Source: Tigriopus japonicus (Eukaryota > Arthropoda > Copepoda > Harpacticoida > Harpacticidae). From it: a DNA stretch of 64,000 bases. Below, one piece after another: positions 33,874 through 45,710 of this stretch (position 1 is the stretch's first letter; each line of letters starts with the position of its first letter). Below the pieces are notes generated by a model. It was not told where the DNA came from. It did not search any database and saw nothing but the letters and a program-made list of their open reading frames with translations. Position numbers and translations under genes: made by a program. The stretch spans positions 40,046 through 104,045 of the forward strand of contig JAAGOF010000324.1 in NCBI GenBank assembly GCA_010645155.1, written 5' to 3'.

Positions 33874-35277
33874 CTAAATAACATGACCAGAAGTGATATA
33901 AGGCATAACATTTGCAAAAAAATTGGAATCATAATCTCCCTTGACGACAATCCATTTAGAGTCGTCATAAAGACCGATTCGTCTCAATGTCACTAATTTC
34001 GAATTGCCATTGCCTTTGGTAGTCATGCAATAGAGATGATTTCTCAACTGGAAAAGAAATCCACCCAAAACTGGTAATCCAATATTGAATCTTCCTCTCT
34101 CACGCCATATTTCATTGCTGAGCCCAAATTCCAAGCTGTACGTCTTGCTTGTATATCCAATGTCTTTTTGCGATCCACCGGCACAAAAGATTTGCGCACT
34201 CTCGTAAGCCAATCCACATGCCATTCCATAGCTTGACACATTTAACCGGATGAGATCACTCCAAGTTCGATCGATTATATTCAGAACTTTTACCGAATCA
34301 ATTGGAATCGCGTTTTGAAGTCCTCCCACAACGACTATGTGGGTGTCATTGAGCACAACAGAGGCATGAGAAGCTCTTTTTGTAGTTAAGGCGGGTCCTG
34401 CGACCCATTTCTTTGTTGCGTGGTCATAAATCTCAACGGCTCCCATGGGAGCACCATTGGAGTTTTTTCCGCCAATCACCACCGGCGTATCTCCAACCAC
34501 GTCCAATGTTCCCTCATCATGGGCGGACATTAAAGATGGAAATGGAACCAATTCAGAGGAACCTGCAAAACAAAAGTTACCTTGGAAAAAATCAAGCCAT
34601 AGAGAAGTAAGTATCTTTCATGGCTTTGCAATGATTTTACACGGTGTTTATGGAGGACTAGGCAATCATTTTTGAACTTTAGAGGCATTTGAAATACTTT
34701 CGATCCCCAACCTCACATATGTTCATGAACTCTGGTAATTAGGTTGTGATATAATGTCACTTAAAACATGCTTGTAGACAATTTTTGAATAGTGTATTCA
34801 TCTCAATTTTGAAGTAGGTTTAGGAATGTGGTTCGCAAATATCTGCTCAGCCGTTTGTCTGAATAAATGTGACGAACCTTCATTCAGTTTGACCCAATGA
34901 CCTAATATTTACCGAATTTGAAGAAAGGTGTAGCATTGCATTTTGTCTTAAATTTGGTCACAAAAGTTTCTGACATTTATCCCCCCAGTTCAAATAAACA
35001 CGGTGTCTAGCGGTACAAGTGCGGTATGGTGGGTGGTAAGCAAAATTGGGAGAAAACCTTTTCTAATATTTTTAGCCAATAAACGCCCATTAAATGGAAG
35101 ACATACCTTCATGCCAGAGACGACATTCCGTTGTTGAGGAAGAGCAACTCAAAATGGAGTTGCCCCATTGAGTTTGCAACGTTGTTACTCCAAGGGAAGG
35201 AGGTATTGAAAAGCTGATCGGATTTTCAATTGATGCAGTTATGAAATATCCTTCTTTCATATCTACTAAGGCGAGTT
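33874..35277 (-). CDS. Kelch-repeat protein, C-terminal exons
   Basis: Two minus-strand exons join in phase: 35277-35107 (acceptor TTTCAG, donor GTATGT) and 34562-33874 (acceptor TTTTGCAG, TAG stop). The first encodes a segment with Cys residues (ILSCSSSTTECRLWHEG). The second encodes about four beta-propeller blades with paired glycines and the downstream Y/W: VVIGGKNSNG...EIYD...W, VVVGGLQN...W, FCAGGSQKD...W. Kelch propellers are binding modules. The upstream exons, and so the start and any other domains, were not found. The N-terminal Cys-rich piece and absence of BTB/BACK here suggest a secreted or surface protein rather than a ubiquitin adaptor; that is inference. Confidence 0.8.
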
Positions 35278-36360
35278 CTGAAACAAAATCAAATACCCAG
35301 GACTTAAAAACACCAAAAAATTAAATAATTATAACTTTGTTGTTCAATAATCAAAGAACAAAACCTAAAAATAGCTTTTGCTGTACATCTTTCAATCAGC
35401 TACTTTTAGCTTTTACACTTTTCCATACCAATGATCAATGGTGCCAAAGGAACTTGATCCCCATAGCTAGATTCCGGCAATATTTCCAATGTCCATAATT
35501 ACTGATGGTTTTCGAAAAAGTATTGCACAAAAGCTCATATTTCAAAATGACACCCAGATCAGTTGCTATATTTGCTATACAAATGGAGGGTGCCTGTGAG
35601 CGTGATTAAAGTTGGATCAGTTGAATGCAAGATTAATTAGAGTTATATTAACTCGCTTTGAAATGGAAGACAGTTCATTTTTGGCGAGAAGAAGAAAGCT
35701 AATGGTTCCAGAACAGATTGAATTGCCTCATAAGCTAACAAGAAAAATGTCTCGAAATTTGACAGGACCAAGAGATTTCAACCTGGACCCTGATGATGAC
35801 ATACATGTAGTTTGTCAAAATTAGTTGGTGCAAATGCCTTCTGGCGGTCCCAAAAGCCTAAATTACATCCAGACAACTGAAAACCTCCATTGGATTTTTC
35901 CAACACTCATACAACCCGACTCAAATAGAATTCACATCATGTTCTCAAACCTGATTTGCACTTTTGACGATAATTGAACCATCATCAAAATTTGAATCCA
36001 CGGAAACCAACCACAAAGGAGCAATTGTATACCGTCCTTTGAGTGCTTCTCAAATCATGGACACATCAACTTTTATCAAAAACAGAGCCTTAGGGAATCA
36101 ATTCATTTTGGTGTTTTCCTACAACCTGACAAAAATGTGTAAAATATAAAAGTAGTTTGTAAATGACTGATAAACATAATTCATTTTGCAAACCTTCTTC
36201 GTTTGCAATTAGTAAGGCAAAAATAAGTGATTTTGTTATGATTGCCAACAGGCAAAGATTTTATGGCTCTTGAATGTCTTCCGATCTGGGAGATGAGTCA
36301 TACCGTCTTAGATATGGACAAAATATTGACAGGAAGAGCATAGATTATCTGAACTAAACT
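35278..36360. other. Upstream intron or flank of kelch gene
   Basis: No further kelch exon could be identified. Short + strand ORFs at 35612-36149 show no domain. Confidence 0.4.
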
Positions 36361-36415
36361 TAAACTTAACCTAACCTAACCTAACTAAGCCTAAACTAAC
36401 CTAAACATACCTAAA
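36361..36415. repeat. Telomere-like CCTAA tract
   Basis: Contains AACCTAACCTAACCTAACTA followed by degenerate CCTAA/CCTAAA units. CCTAA is the complement of TTAGG, the common arthropod telomeric repeat. Short and imperfect. Confidence 0.5.
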
Positions 36416-36567
36416 AATACAGAAAAACAACCAGCATTTACTGAAAAATGTTTGAAACAAAAACCCTCATAGAGGCGCGCACCCCAGCCCACAAATCGGG
36501 AAGCATGAGCGCTAGCTAGCTCTGAGTTATCACGATTGTTGTCAAAGAGAGGTGTGTTTGCGGTTTA

Positions 36568-36872
36568 TAATAATAATAATAATAATGTTTATTGCGACAA
36601 TTAACGTCATTGGACAATGTATGTAAATGTAAATTGAAAGTGGAATTTTTTGGTTGAGGTGTTGGCTGCCATTCGAGGCGTCGTGTCCACTCTTCCCATC
36701 TCATTCCCGTCGTGTTATTCCGTTTGGCTGTCGTATTCCTTAATCGGTTGAGGTCCGCCATCTGTGGCCAGTGAAAAAGGGCTTATCCTTCGGAGACAGG
36801 TCAGGGAGGAGAATTGAACCAACTACCTATCCCACGCCAGGAAGGTGCCTTATCCACTTGACCACTTCTCCT
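36568..36872 (-). mobile_element. tRNA-derived SINE family C, copy 2
   Basis: Same order as the copy at 32195-32505. The minus-strand tail TTGTCGCAATAAACATTATT leads into a (TTA)n run at 36568-36585. Box B is GGTTCAATTCTCC. Confidence 0.85.
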
Positions 36873-37127
36873 CCCCCTTATATTATGTAGTGCTGCAAAT
36901 GAGTCGCCTCCCAGATTGGAAGATAGTTAGGGCCGATACAAAGATTTATGTGTCACTCTGTATACTCGAGACAACTCCTGTGTTTGAAACGCAGCAGCTA
37001 GGGAGAGTATATACTCGACAAATACTAATTCGACTTGAATTTGGTATACTCTCCCTTTTGAATTTAGTGCGTTAACATGCGGACTATCGCAAAACATCAC
37101 ACCACCATGAGTTTGACATCTCAATAG

Positions 37128-37226
37128 CATCTAAAAGTTTCCTTGAGAATGGTCGGGGAGGAGAATCGAACCTGGGACCTCTCTCACTATAGGAAACTGC
37201 GCTAATCACGACACCACGTCTCTTCC
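37128..37226 (-). mobile_element. tRNA-derived SINE family B, copy 2 (fragment)
   Basis: Shares the box A/box B segment with 26395-26575: ATGGTCGGGGAGGAGAATCG and CTATAGGAAACTGCGCTAA on the + strand. Confidence 0.75.
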
Positions 37227-37634
37227 CTTGAATGGATCCAAGTCACGACGAGCCAACCTCAGAACCGATCCGATATGATACTCTAACTGCTTCTAGCCAA
37301 TTCACAATTTTTTCCCCCAATTGGTCATGATTTTTTGTAGAATCTGCAATTTTTTCTCACTTTAAAGCTCTTTAACCTATTTGCAGATTTTTTAGGGAGT
37401 TCCTCTACTGGGCACTTAGGTTTGCCATCAAAGAAGTGGTCGTAATTTATCATATATTTTAGGTTATTAACAAATTTGACAAATATGTAAAGACTCCAAG
37501 CTTGCCATGGTTGTCCATAAGGTTCCAAAAAAATATAGAATGCCAAAGTCGAAGATATCGTGCACCTTCACTCCGAATCACTCATTGCATGCATGCATTT
37601 TTTGTGCTATGTTTTTATTTGGCTTTCTTCGCAA

Positions 37635-37690
37635 TGTCCATTATTATTATTATTATTTTTATTATTATTTTTCTTTTTTTGGGGGGAGGG
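37635..37690. repeat. ATT microsatellite and G-run
   Basis: (ATT)n with interruptions followed by GGGGGGAGGGGG. It marks the 3' (poly) end of the adjoining minus-strand LINE. Confidence 0.8.
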
Positions 37691-38430
37691 GGCGGATTTT
37701 TTAATACCGCTACAAGGAATGGGATTCCCTGTACAGAGAGTAAATGAATGAAAATAGTTTATATAATTAATGTTTATGTGAAATTTGATCTACCAATGAG
37801 TTACTGTTGGCAGATCTGTACAACCCTTGAATAGTGGGGTTGGTCTGGAATAGTATTTAAAAATTTGTCCAATCCTGCCTTAAATGCTGTTAGAGGATCA
37901 GCTCCTAAATATTCCCGATGAAGACTAATGGGTAACAAATTGAACAATGAAGGAGCCCGATAAAGAAGAGAGGGGCACTTCATTGTTCGAACTAGCCTTG
38001 ATTCCTTAGGATTTGGAGGTGCTCTCAAAACGCACGTAAAACCTTTACGATCACTACAACTGATCTCAAATCCGGGGTTAGGACAGAGCCCATGAATGCT
38101 CTTGAAAACATACAGTATCAGATACCTTTCATACCTTCTCTGAGTACTGTGCGGCCCTAACTTCTGGAGCCTCTCCCAATACGAGAGCTCTCTAATTCCT
38201 GTGATGTTCCTAGTGAAACATCTTTGGACCTGCTCGACCTTTTGCAAACCTGCCGAACTCATTGGAGCCCAAATGGGTGAGGCATATTCAATATGCGGCT
38301 GAACAATCGACTTGTACAGAGTTAGCATCGTAATACTATCTCTGGACTTGAAAGTGCGATAGATCCAGCCACATGTTTGAAATGCCTTCCCCACTTTCAA
38401 CTGGATATGCTCATCAAACTTTGCAACGGT
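37686..38430 (-). mobile_element. LINE 3' end (CR1/jockey-like), copy 2, 5'-truncated
   Basis: A 199-residue minus-strand frame (38400-37801) is the end of a LINE RT polyprotein: FKSRDSITMLTLYKSIVQPH and IEYASPIWAP (RT thumb), VQRCFTRNITGI, YWERLQKLGP, YERYLILYVFKSIHGL and SLFNLLPISLHRE. It is open up to the truncation near 38410. The 3' UTR ends CAGGGAATCCCATTCCTTG...TTAAAAAATCCGCC. More complete than the copy at 18010. Confidence 0.9.
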
Positions 38431-38714
38431 TTATTACCTCAAAATTTCCTTGCGTTTCCTTCACACCAATCAAAAATTTGGATTATTTTATATTTGCTGG
38501 CCTAATCTATAAAATATTTATACTGACATTTGGATCATAATATAATGGGTATTTGATCTATTGTTAAAAGCTAATTTGCAAACAGTTTGACTTTTACTTT
38601 TGAAATACAAAAATGTTCTAGTATTCAAATAAATGCTGCCATTTTTTATACAAAATATCTCAACAGACTAAATGAATTGCTTCACCTAAGGAATCTGTTT
38701 CTGTTGAAGAGGAA

Positions 38715-38855
38715 TTTAAACCAAGCCTAAAAAATTTGCCAATAGATGGCGGGGAAGATTGGGCAAGAAAAGAGAAAAGACTTGTGAGCTTAGTGCTTAG
38801 TACTTGCCCCCTCTTTCACGCCTTCTATTGGCGAATTTTTCAAGATTGGTTTAAA
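38715..38855. repeat. Small fold-back element
   Basis: Inverted arms contain AAACCAAGCCTAAAAAATTT...GCCAATAGA and TCTATTGGCGAATTTTT...ATTGGTTT. A related single arm occurs at 1743-1838. Confidence 0.65.
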
Positions 38856-39694
38856 ACCCTCCAATAGAGGATTTTAAGTACGTTTTTTTGAAGTACGTTT
38901 TCCCTAACAAGACTTGTCGCCCCTCTCTATTTCATATTTTACACATTTCAAGGGTAATGTCGTTTTTTGGAAGACAATAAAATAGTTGTTTTTGAAAAAG
39001 GTCTTGTACAAAATTTAAGATTGAAATTTCATCCATACGTTGAATAATATCAGGATGTAATATTCAGAATGTTGTCTGAAATGATGTTAAACATTCATAA
39101 GTATGTGAGCTTTACAATGTAATCATATCATTGGAAACACGGAGTGGGATTGATCACATTCGGTTAGTTCCCTCAAGTAATCGTTTTGTTCTACAAGACA
39201 ATAATATAGAGGTGCATTGTAGATAAATTGTCAAAGCAATAATTCTTGGAGACTTTTGCACACCTTTGGACACAATTAGAGGGCAAGGTATGGCATATTG
39301 CGTCCGTTTGTCATGCGATTGGCTGGAGTTCAATCCTCACTGACTACCATCCTCAAAACTAACTAACAAACAAACAAACAAATAAAACAAATATTTGGAC
39401 AATTGTCACAGAAAGAAATGTAAACCCTGGGAGTTATACAAAAGGTCAGAGTACAAAACGAATGGCCCTAACAACTTCAACCCTCTTAGACCCTGTGTTC
39501 TACAATTAAAACATTACTGACCCATTTTGAACATCTGTCACTTAGCTAGTTTCATCAACCAATTTGAATTAGCAATGTAATCAAAGAAGATATGCACTCA
39601 CTAGAAGTGTGACCTAAACTCAGAAGTTCCTTGCATCTAAGAGGGTTAAACTGATTTTGTTTGTGGTCTCAAAGATCACATTACGGGTGCAAAT
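38856..39694. other. Intergenic, nothing recognised
   Basis: Includes a short CAAA-rich run near 39363-39390. No gene or repeat end seen. Confidence 0.5.
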
Positions 39695-40531
39695 CTAATA
39701 ATATTCACCATCTCGGAATGTTATTGACTCTCTGGCTATTAAAATGGGTTCTTCTGGTGGTCCATAGTTCTTAACACAAACTAAGCCACCATCAAAGTTC
39801 TTTGAAACCAACTGGCAATTGGATTGTGTGTTGGGATCGCATTTGACTCCAAAACACCTGGGATGGTTGGGGGGAACACGACAAATAGATGCCGCAACCG
39901 ATAGATTCAAGCTGAAATAATGAAATTGATGTTCATGATCAAACTGAACGCAGGGGCGTTAAGTAAAGTTCTTACCCAGTTTTCGACGAATTTGCGGTTG
40001 GAAAGTTGCATACCAAGTCATACGGCGCAAACGATGTTATAGTGATATCTAGGGTGGAGTAGTTGGGTTTTGGAAAGAGAGAAAGTAGATAAATCACCCT
40101 GAAGTCAAAACCGTACTTGTGAATCATGTCGGCGTTCAATCAAGAGTGCCATGAAGAAACAAAAAGGGGCCTCTCGCTAATTAATTTATGTGCTAGACCA
40201 AAGATTTCTAGAAATCACAGGATTGAACACTGCTGACCAAGATGGAGTCGATTTAAGTCAAAGAAGAAAAGGGGAAAACGGGGCTTTTCCTTTCTTTTGT
40301 GCAGTAAATTTACTCGATTTTGGTCGCCAGTGCACAGTCCATTACATTTTAGATGTCCTTGACTTGACGACTACATTGTCCAGGAACCCCTGAAAGGGGT
40401 ATTAATACTATTATATAGGTTATCCCTGCATTGTCCAAGTTTATTTGTGCCTTGATAAGCATGGTTCCCAAAACAGATAAACATATAGCACAAATCAAGT
40501 GGCTCGAGCTAAATTTGCCAACCACAGCCAT
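39695..40531 (-). CDS. Small Cys-rich secreted protein, three-exon model
   Basis: Two well-supported minus-strand exons: 40048-39976 (acceptor CCCTAG, donor GGTAAG) and 39911-39695 (acceptor ATTTCAG, TAG stop). They encode SFAPYDLVCNFPTANSSKTG, then CRVPPNHPRCFGVKCDPN and LVSKNFDGGLVCVKNYGPP, with regularly spaced cysteines typical of extracellular domains. A possible first exon, 40531-40375, starts with ATG and a hydrophobic signal-like segment (LICAICLSVLGTMLIKA) and ends in the phase needed (GACAAT/GTAGTC). That donor is weak, so exon 1 is tentative. The family was not recognised. Confidence 0.5.
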
Positions 40532-40605
40532 TTATTCGCCCAATTGTATTTTGAACCATTTTCATGCTCACAAGGAAAGACGAAGATTGTACGGTCACTG
40601 ATCAC

Positions 40606-41433
40606 TAGAGCTAGGGAAAAAATTTTTTTATATCAAAAATATTTTTTTACATTTTTTGCCAATTTTACGTAAATATAACATTTTAATTTTATTTGACATT
40701 TTTTGGAAAATTTCAACATTTTCTTAACATTTTTTGTACTTTTTGCTCAAAAATGTCATCCCAAAACCGGTTCTGAGGTACCAATTAATCAAATGAAGGC
40801 TTGAAATTTCCCGCCAAATTTTCCCGCTAAAATTGTCATTGTTCAACTTTACATTTTATGATGCCAATTAATCAAAATCTTTGGAAAGGGGAAAAAGTGC
40901 CCTTAAAGTTCTTTTTGTTATTGTGAAAAAGTTCACATCAGAAACTTTGTGACCCTTGTTTCCGTGATTGTTTTACGTGGGCTAAATAGCTATGTGTAGA
41001 GTAAAGTATGTTTTAAGTTGGCACTGTTGCCATTATTTACTCAGACTTTAATATCTATTGCCTTTCAAAGGGTCTGAATGTGCTATCGGATTTATGACAT
41101 AAACTGTTTTGACGTCTAGCTTATAAAAACACCCCGCTATGTGAAGCGCAACCTACCGTTTTTTTAAGCTAGAGTTTTGACGGCATTATTTCCTTCAGAT
41201 GTCTGGTCACACTGTCTTAAGTAGTCTTCTCAAGTCCTCCACGCATCTAGTCCCATTTCTCACACATTTCGTTGACTTTTTTGCCCTAATTTTTAACATT
41301 TTTTGCTCTTTTTGCTCTAAATTTCAACATTTTTTGCCCTTTTTGCCCTATATTTCAAAATTTTTTGCCCTTTTTCCTGACATTTTAATGACATTTTTTT
41401 GGACGTTTTTCCAACATTTTTTCCCGGGCTCTA
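40606..41433. mobile_element. hAT-type element, ACATTTTTTGCCC family
   Basis: Ends TAGAGCTAGGGAAAAAA / TTTTTTCCCGGGCTCTA are inverted with two mismatches, flanked by a perfect 8-bp duplication CTGATCAC (40598-40605, 41434-41441). Both end zones are arrays of ACATTTTTTGCC-like words. Non-coding, 828 bp. Confidence 0.92.
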
Positions 41434-41589
41434 CTGATCACGAGGGTTGCACATCTTATGCCGATGCACTAAATTTCATTTTTTCCCTATTTATTATATT
41501 CCAATTGAAAATTTTAAAGGAAATCTTGCATTTATACCAAGCGTTGCGAATTTTTAAACACTTTGAAATTTAGAAATAATATTTATAAT

Positions 41590-42127
41590 AAGTGATGGAC
41601 CAAAAGCGCGTTTGGCCGAAATTACGGCCGAAATTTCGGTTTCGGTTTCGGTTATGCCTACCGAAACCGAAAGCAGACATGCGCTATAAAGGACGGAGTT
41701 TGACAACAAAATCGAAAAAGTTTTCGTCCAAAAACCACTGAAATTCAATTTTCCCGATTTTTCAAAATCTACGCCCGGAATAATCGTAAGACCGAGTAAA
41801 ATATAACTTTGGATTTAATTCGGATAAGTGGATATTATATCAGGGAGGTCTTATCGAGAAGAGGTGAAAGAAGAGAATGACGTGGAGAATCGAAGGAAGA
41901 GAACAAAAGGTATTATCGGAAAGATGCATATGCATCCTGCGCAACCTATTTCATACAATCACTCCAACGCCCAACCCAACATCGAACACATGAGCAATTT
42001 AATTTTTAAAGTGGATTTTGCATTTACACATTTTTTAAGTTAGCTGCTTTCGGTTTCGGTTTCGGTTAAGCCCTCTTTCAGCCGAAACTTTTTGGTTTCG
42101 GTTATGAGCCCTTTCGGTCCATCACTA
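41590..42127. mobile_element. hAT-type MITE, CCGAAA family, copy 2
   Basis: Ends AAGTGATGGACC / GGTCCATCACTA. The flanks TTTATAAT and TTAATAAT match at 7 of 8, supporting an 8-bp duplication. End zones are TTTCGGTTTCGG arrays; inverted relative to the copy at 11241. It has about 200 bp of extra interior. Confidence 0.88.
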
Positions 42128-42183
42128 TTAATAATAATTTTATTTTATTTAGAAAATTCTCTTTTGATTTTAGAAATGACTTA

Positions 42184-42655
42184 TTACTGGACACTTTTTG
42201 AAAAAAAAGTGTTGTTTGTATTGTGAACCGCGTGGAGACCAAAAGGCGCAATATCTTAGGTTTGCCTGGGGGCGGGACTTAGTGTCTCGGAGATTTTTAG
42301 GTACCAAAACGTAGCCAAGAACACTGTCTACAGCAACAATAGGAGAGTAGATCCAGAGGATGACCTCAAGGACAAGCCTTGGAGTGGTAGGTCGCCGAAG
42401 GTGAACATCAGGATGCTCAAGGAGACCTTTAACGCAAACCCATTGGCAAAGATTGCTTATGTTGTTCAAGACGCGAATGCGACCCCTTCCAATGTCTCAA
42501 GAGCATTGAAAAAGTCAAGAGAAAAGACTGTGCTCGCCGATCGTCGAAGCACAGTCTGGCCGAAGGACCAGATGGGGTTGACAGTCCAGGCTTGCCAATA
42601 CGTAACACTATTTTCAAAGACCTGGTTTTCAAAAAAAAAGTTCCAGTTTAAGACC
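42184..42655 (+). pseudogene. mariner-type transposase N-terminal remnant
   Basis: The + strand encodes DLKDKPWSGRSPKVNIRMLK, then FNANPLAKIAYVVQDANATP and SNVSRALKKS, the paired helix-turn-helix DNA-binding region of mariner-family transposases. No catalytic domain follows. Flanks TACTGGACACTTTTTGAAA and, inverted, AAACTGGAACTTTTTTTTTG may be its terminal repeats, giving a deletion derivative. Confidence 0.7.
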
Positions 42656-43308
42656 AATGGCATGGGTAATATATGTTGAAGCGTTTTGCAGAGTGAGTAC
42701 AAAACACGAGAAGAAATTGGCAACTTGCGATTGAAAAATTGGTTTCCTTTTATATTTAGTTGCCACAAGAACATGTATCTTCTAACCATTGTTTATTCCA
42801 AGAAAGGCGTTCCTGATTCAAAAGTTCAACATATCCCCTTCAATTTATGGAGCAAGATTATAGATACGGGAATGAGAAAGGCATTGTCGCATTTAAAATG
42901 CATAAATCTTCATTTTTTTCTCACTTTCACGCTCCTCAGAAGTAGGCATCTTACAAACTTTTTCCCACCAAAATAAGAGTGGCGAAATCTGACCAGAAGT
43001 TGGAACACACAGAATCAAATTTTTTAACGGAAAACTATATCATCTATGCCAAAGTGATGTTTTTGAAGAACATTCCCTTGCCATTGTGTGTACTTGTATT
43101 TTTTTCAAAAAAATACGTATGAAATTATGCATAAAAAACAATATTTCAACACTTTCAATTTTGTCGGTTTGGTCGCCATTTTACAATACATCAAAATTAA
43201 CGTCAAAGATAATTGGGGGAAAAGATAATTGGGGGAATTTTCATTTATAAATGAAGAATTGCAATAAAATTGTAGTCCGGCATGTAAATTTGAGCTTTAA
43301 GTTCTAAT
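42656..43308. other. Intergenic with a diverged dispersed repeat
   Basis: About 42800-42860 matches 55260-55320 in inverse orientation (TTTTGAATCAGGAA.GCC block). Otherwise nothing seen. Confidence 0.45.
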
Positions 43309-43316
43309 GTAATGAC

Positions 43317-44594
43317 TAGGGACGGGCAAATGTGGTAAAAAGATTTTTGGTAACATAAACCAAATTATCCGCACTTTTGCACTTTTCACCTTTATTTGCA
43401 CTTTTTATTTACGTTTTTGGCCAAAATTGACAAATTGTTAAGAAAATGTAGTGGCTATTGAAAGAATTTTTAGTTTCAAGATCAAATTTTGAACTAGTCG
43501 AAAAAGCTTGCATTTGCATCAACCATTCTTAGCACCTTGAAGAAATATGTGCATTTCAGACGCAAACCTTACACTTAATTCCTCATCTTGCTTTAACTAT
43601 AACATCCTGTTTACTAAACTAAAGATTACACAAAAGAATCTCATTGCATGCAACCAACTAATAGCAAACCTAAAGAAACTTATGTTTTGGTAATGGAAGG
43701 ATCTACAAACAATATAGATTGCAGAATTAGGTTTGCTGCCTACAAAGATCGCTATTTCTAAAAAGGGCCGTCCGTTATGAACTTAAAATCATCAAGCTAA
43801 GGATACATCAATGTAGCAGTACACATTGTTTAATTGACTCGAAGATATTACTTTTAAGTTCCAAAAGTATTTGAGAACAGTTTTGATGTGATGAGACAAT
43901 GAATGCCACATTTGAAATTGAGTTCTGGTAATTAGGCCATGGGTCAAATATTGAAGTAATGCCTCTAAAAACATGCTTAAAACACATTTTTGACTATTTT
44001 CTTTGATCTAATTGTTAGGCACACGTGGGTATTTTTCTGTTCAATTTTGAATGTCTATTTTTGAAGGACAAAATTGGAGTGATGTAAAGCCATATAAAAC
44101 AATTGCAAATATATTTCGACAATATTTTAGGTACATACCGTACATCCACGAGACTACCTTAGGAATGAAAAATTCAGAAGAATGTTGACTAGAGTATTTT
44201 TCATGACTCTACATCCTTTTTGCTAGTGACCTTGTTAATAGAACTCAATTACTTGTGCGGCATTGTCTCTTCACCTCAAACTGGTCTCAAATGTCTTTAG
44301 AACTTGTAAATGACTTCTCCTGCTCAATTAGGAGCCGTGGGTACTCCATGAATGACGTTTTAAGTCCAAATGCAAGTTATTTGCTCTTTTTAACATTTAT
44401 TTGCACTTTTTTGACATTTATTTGCTCTTTTTTAACACTTATTTGCTCTTTTTTCGACATATATTTGCTCTTTTTTGACATTTATTTGCACTTTCAACAT
44501 TTTTCTGCACTTTGTTTTGCACTTTTGGGCGCATTTCTTTGCAACTTTTGGTAACTAAAAGGGTAAGATTATTTGCACTTTCTGCCCGTCCCTA
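43317..44594 (-). mobile_element. hAT-type non-autonomous element, GGGACGGGC family, copy 2
   Basis: Ends TAGGGACGGGCA / TGCCCGTCCCTA with a perfect 8-bp duplication GTAATGAC (43309-43316, 44595-44602). It is colinear with 13706-14985 in reverse orientation over its whole length (1278 versus 1280 bp), including the AAATGTCAAAAAAGTGCAAA-type array. No transposase frame. Confidence 0.93.
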
Positions 44595-44602
44595 GTAATG
44601 AC

Positions 44603-45099
44603 TCACGTACTTTTTCAATCACCTTGAAATTGGCGTGCTATTTCGTATCGTAACTGAAGTTGTGCCACAGGTTTGTTAACTAATGCTGCAGTTACATGAC
44701 ACATTTTACTGCACGATCTGTGTCGCATCTTCGACCCACAATTTGAACAGTAACACATATCCAAACAAATTGAATTTACACAACGGAATCAAATTCCTCG
44801 AATGTCCTTTCGCATCCTAAAGCTCACCGTCAGGACTACCATATAATGAAATTTTATTGACGCACAGAAACGTGTTGAAAGTTGCAAAATTGGTCAATCA
44901 ATGAGCTATAATTATTAACGTCATATGATATGACTTCATTATGCTTTTATGGCGTTTCTTTAATAAACAGAGAAACTTTTCCAGTAGAGAATTTGAAATG
45001 ACAATTCTGTTTCCTAGAGTCAAGTTTTAAGTTCATTATTGTTAAAAGACATTTTCCAATTTCCTATGCGAAACCGAGCCCCTCACCATCGGGCTGGCA
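44603..45099. other. Intergenic, nothing recognised
   Basis: No supported feature. Confidence 0.5.
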
Positions 45100-45710
45100 A
45101 GGTTAGTGTCCAACAGTGTTAGGAACCTGACCTTTCCAGAGGTGATGTCCGGACATTTGCTGTCCTTCCCGGTCAAGGACTTGACAACACCCTATTGTCC
45201 TTGGCCTGACATCCCTTCGGAATATTGGCGGTCACGCACCTTCGTCCGGCTTCCTGCCCAACTCCATCAAAGGCGGGAACTGACGAAGGATCTGTTCAAT
45301 CTGACCCACCCTCTCTACTGCAATAACCAAGATTTTCATCATCTACCTCTACCCAACTGCATCTGTACAGTCTGTCAAACCCCGCTTCATTTCTTCCATG
45401 TGCACTGAATGTATTCTAGTCAACTCACTGTGATATCATGATTTACGTAACTATTCTTGGAGTATGGGCGTGACCTGAACGAGGACGGAGGACGAAAGAT
45501 GGACACGTGTCGTAAAGATGAGAACAAGTGAGTATGTGTATTTGTTCAGCTGAGCATAGATATAGATCTGGATCAGACAATACTACAATTCTTAACGTGT
45601 TTTTAACTTTTGACATGTCTTTTTTCAGTTTTATATGATTATACATATATCCTTGCTTTAATACGCCATGACATGACCTAGAGTCGCAATAAACATTATT
45701 TTTAATTTGT
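45100..45710 (+). mobile_element. LINE-like 3' fragment, repeat family Z, copy 3
   Basis: An open frame 45106-45408 ends PNCICTVCQTPLHFFHVH. Related frames lie at 9132-9413 and, broken, at 3580-3868. The Cys-X2-Cys...His...His spacing is like the zinc motif at LINE C-termini. About 280 bp later the segment ends in GAGTCGCAATAAACATTATT, which matches the tail of SINE C. A LINE 3' end that lends its tail to SINE C is the best reading; a host gene family cannot be excluded. Confidence 0.5.

Noticed and set aside
35612..36149. + strand ORFs opposite the kelch gene flank
   Set aside because: No domain, no splice or promoter support.
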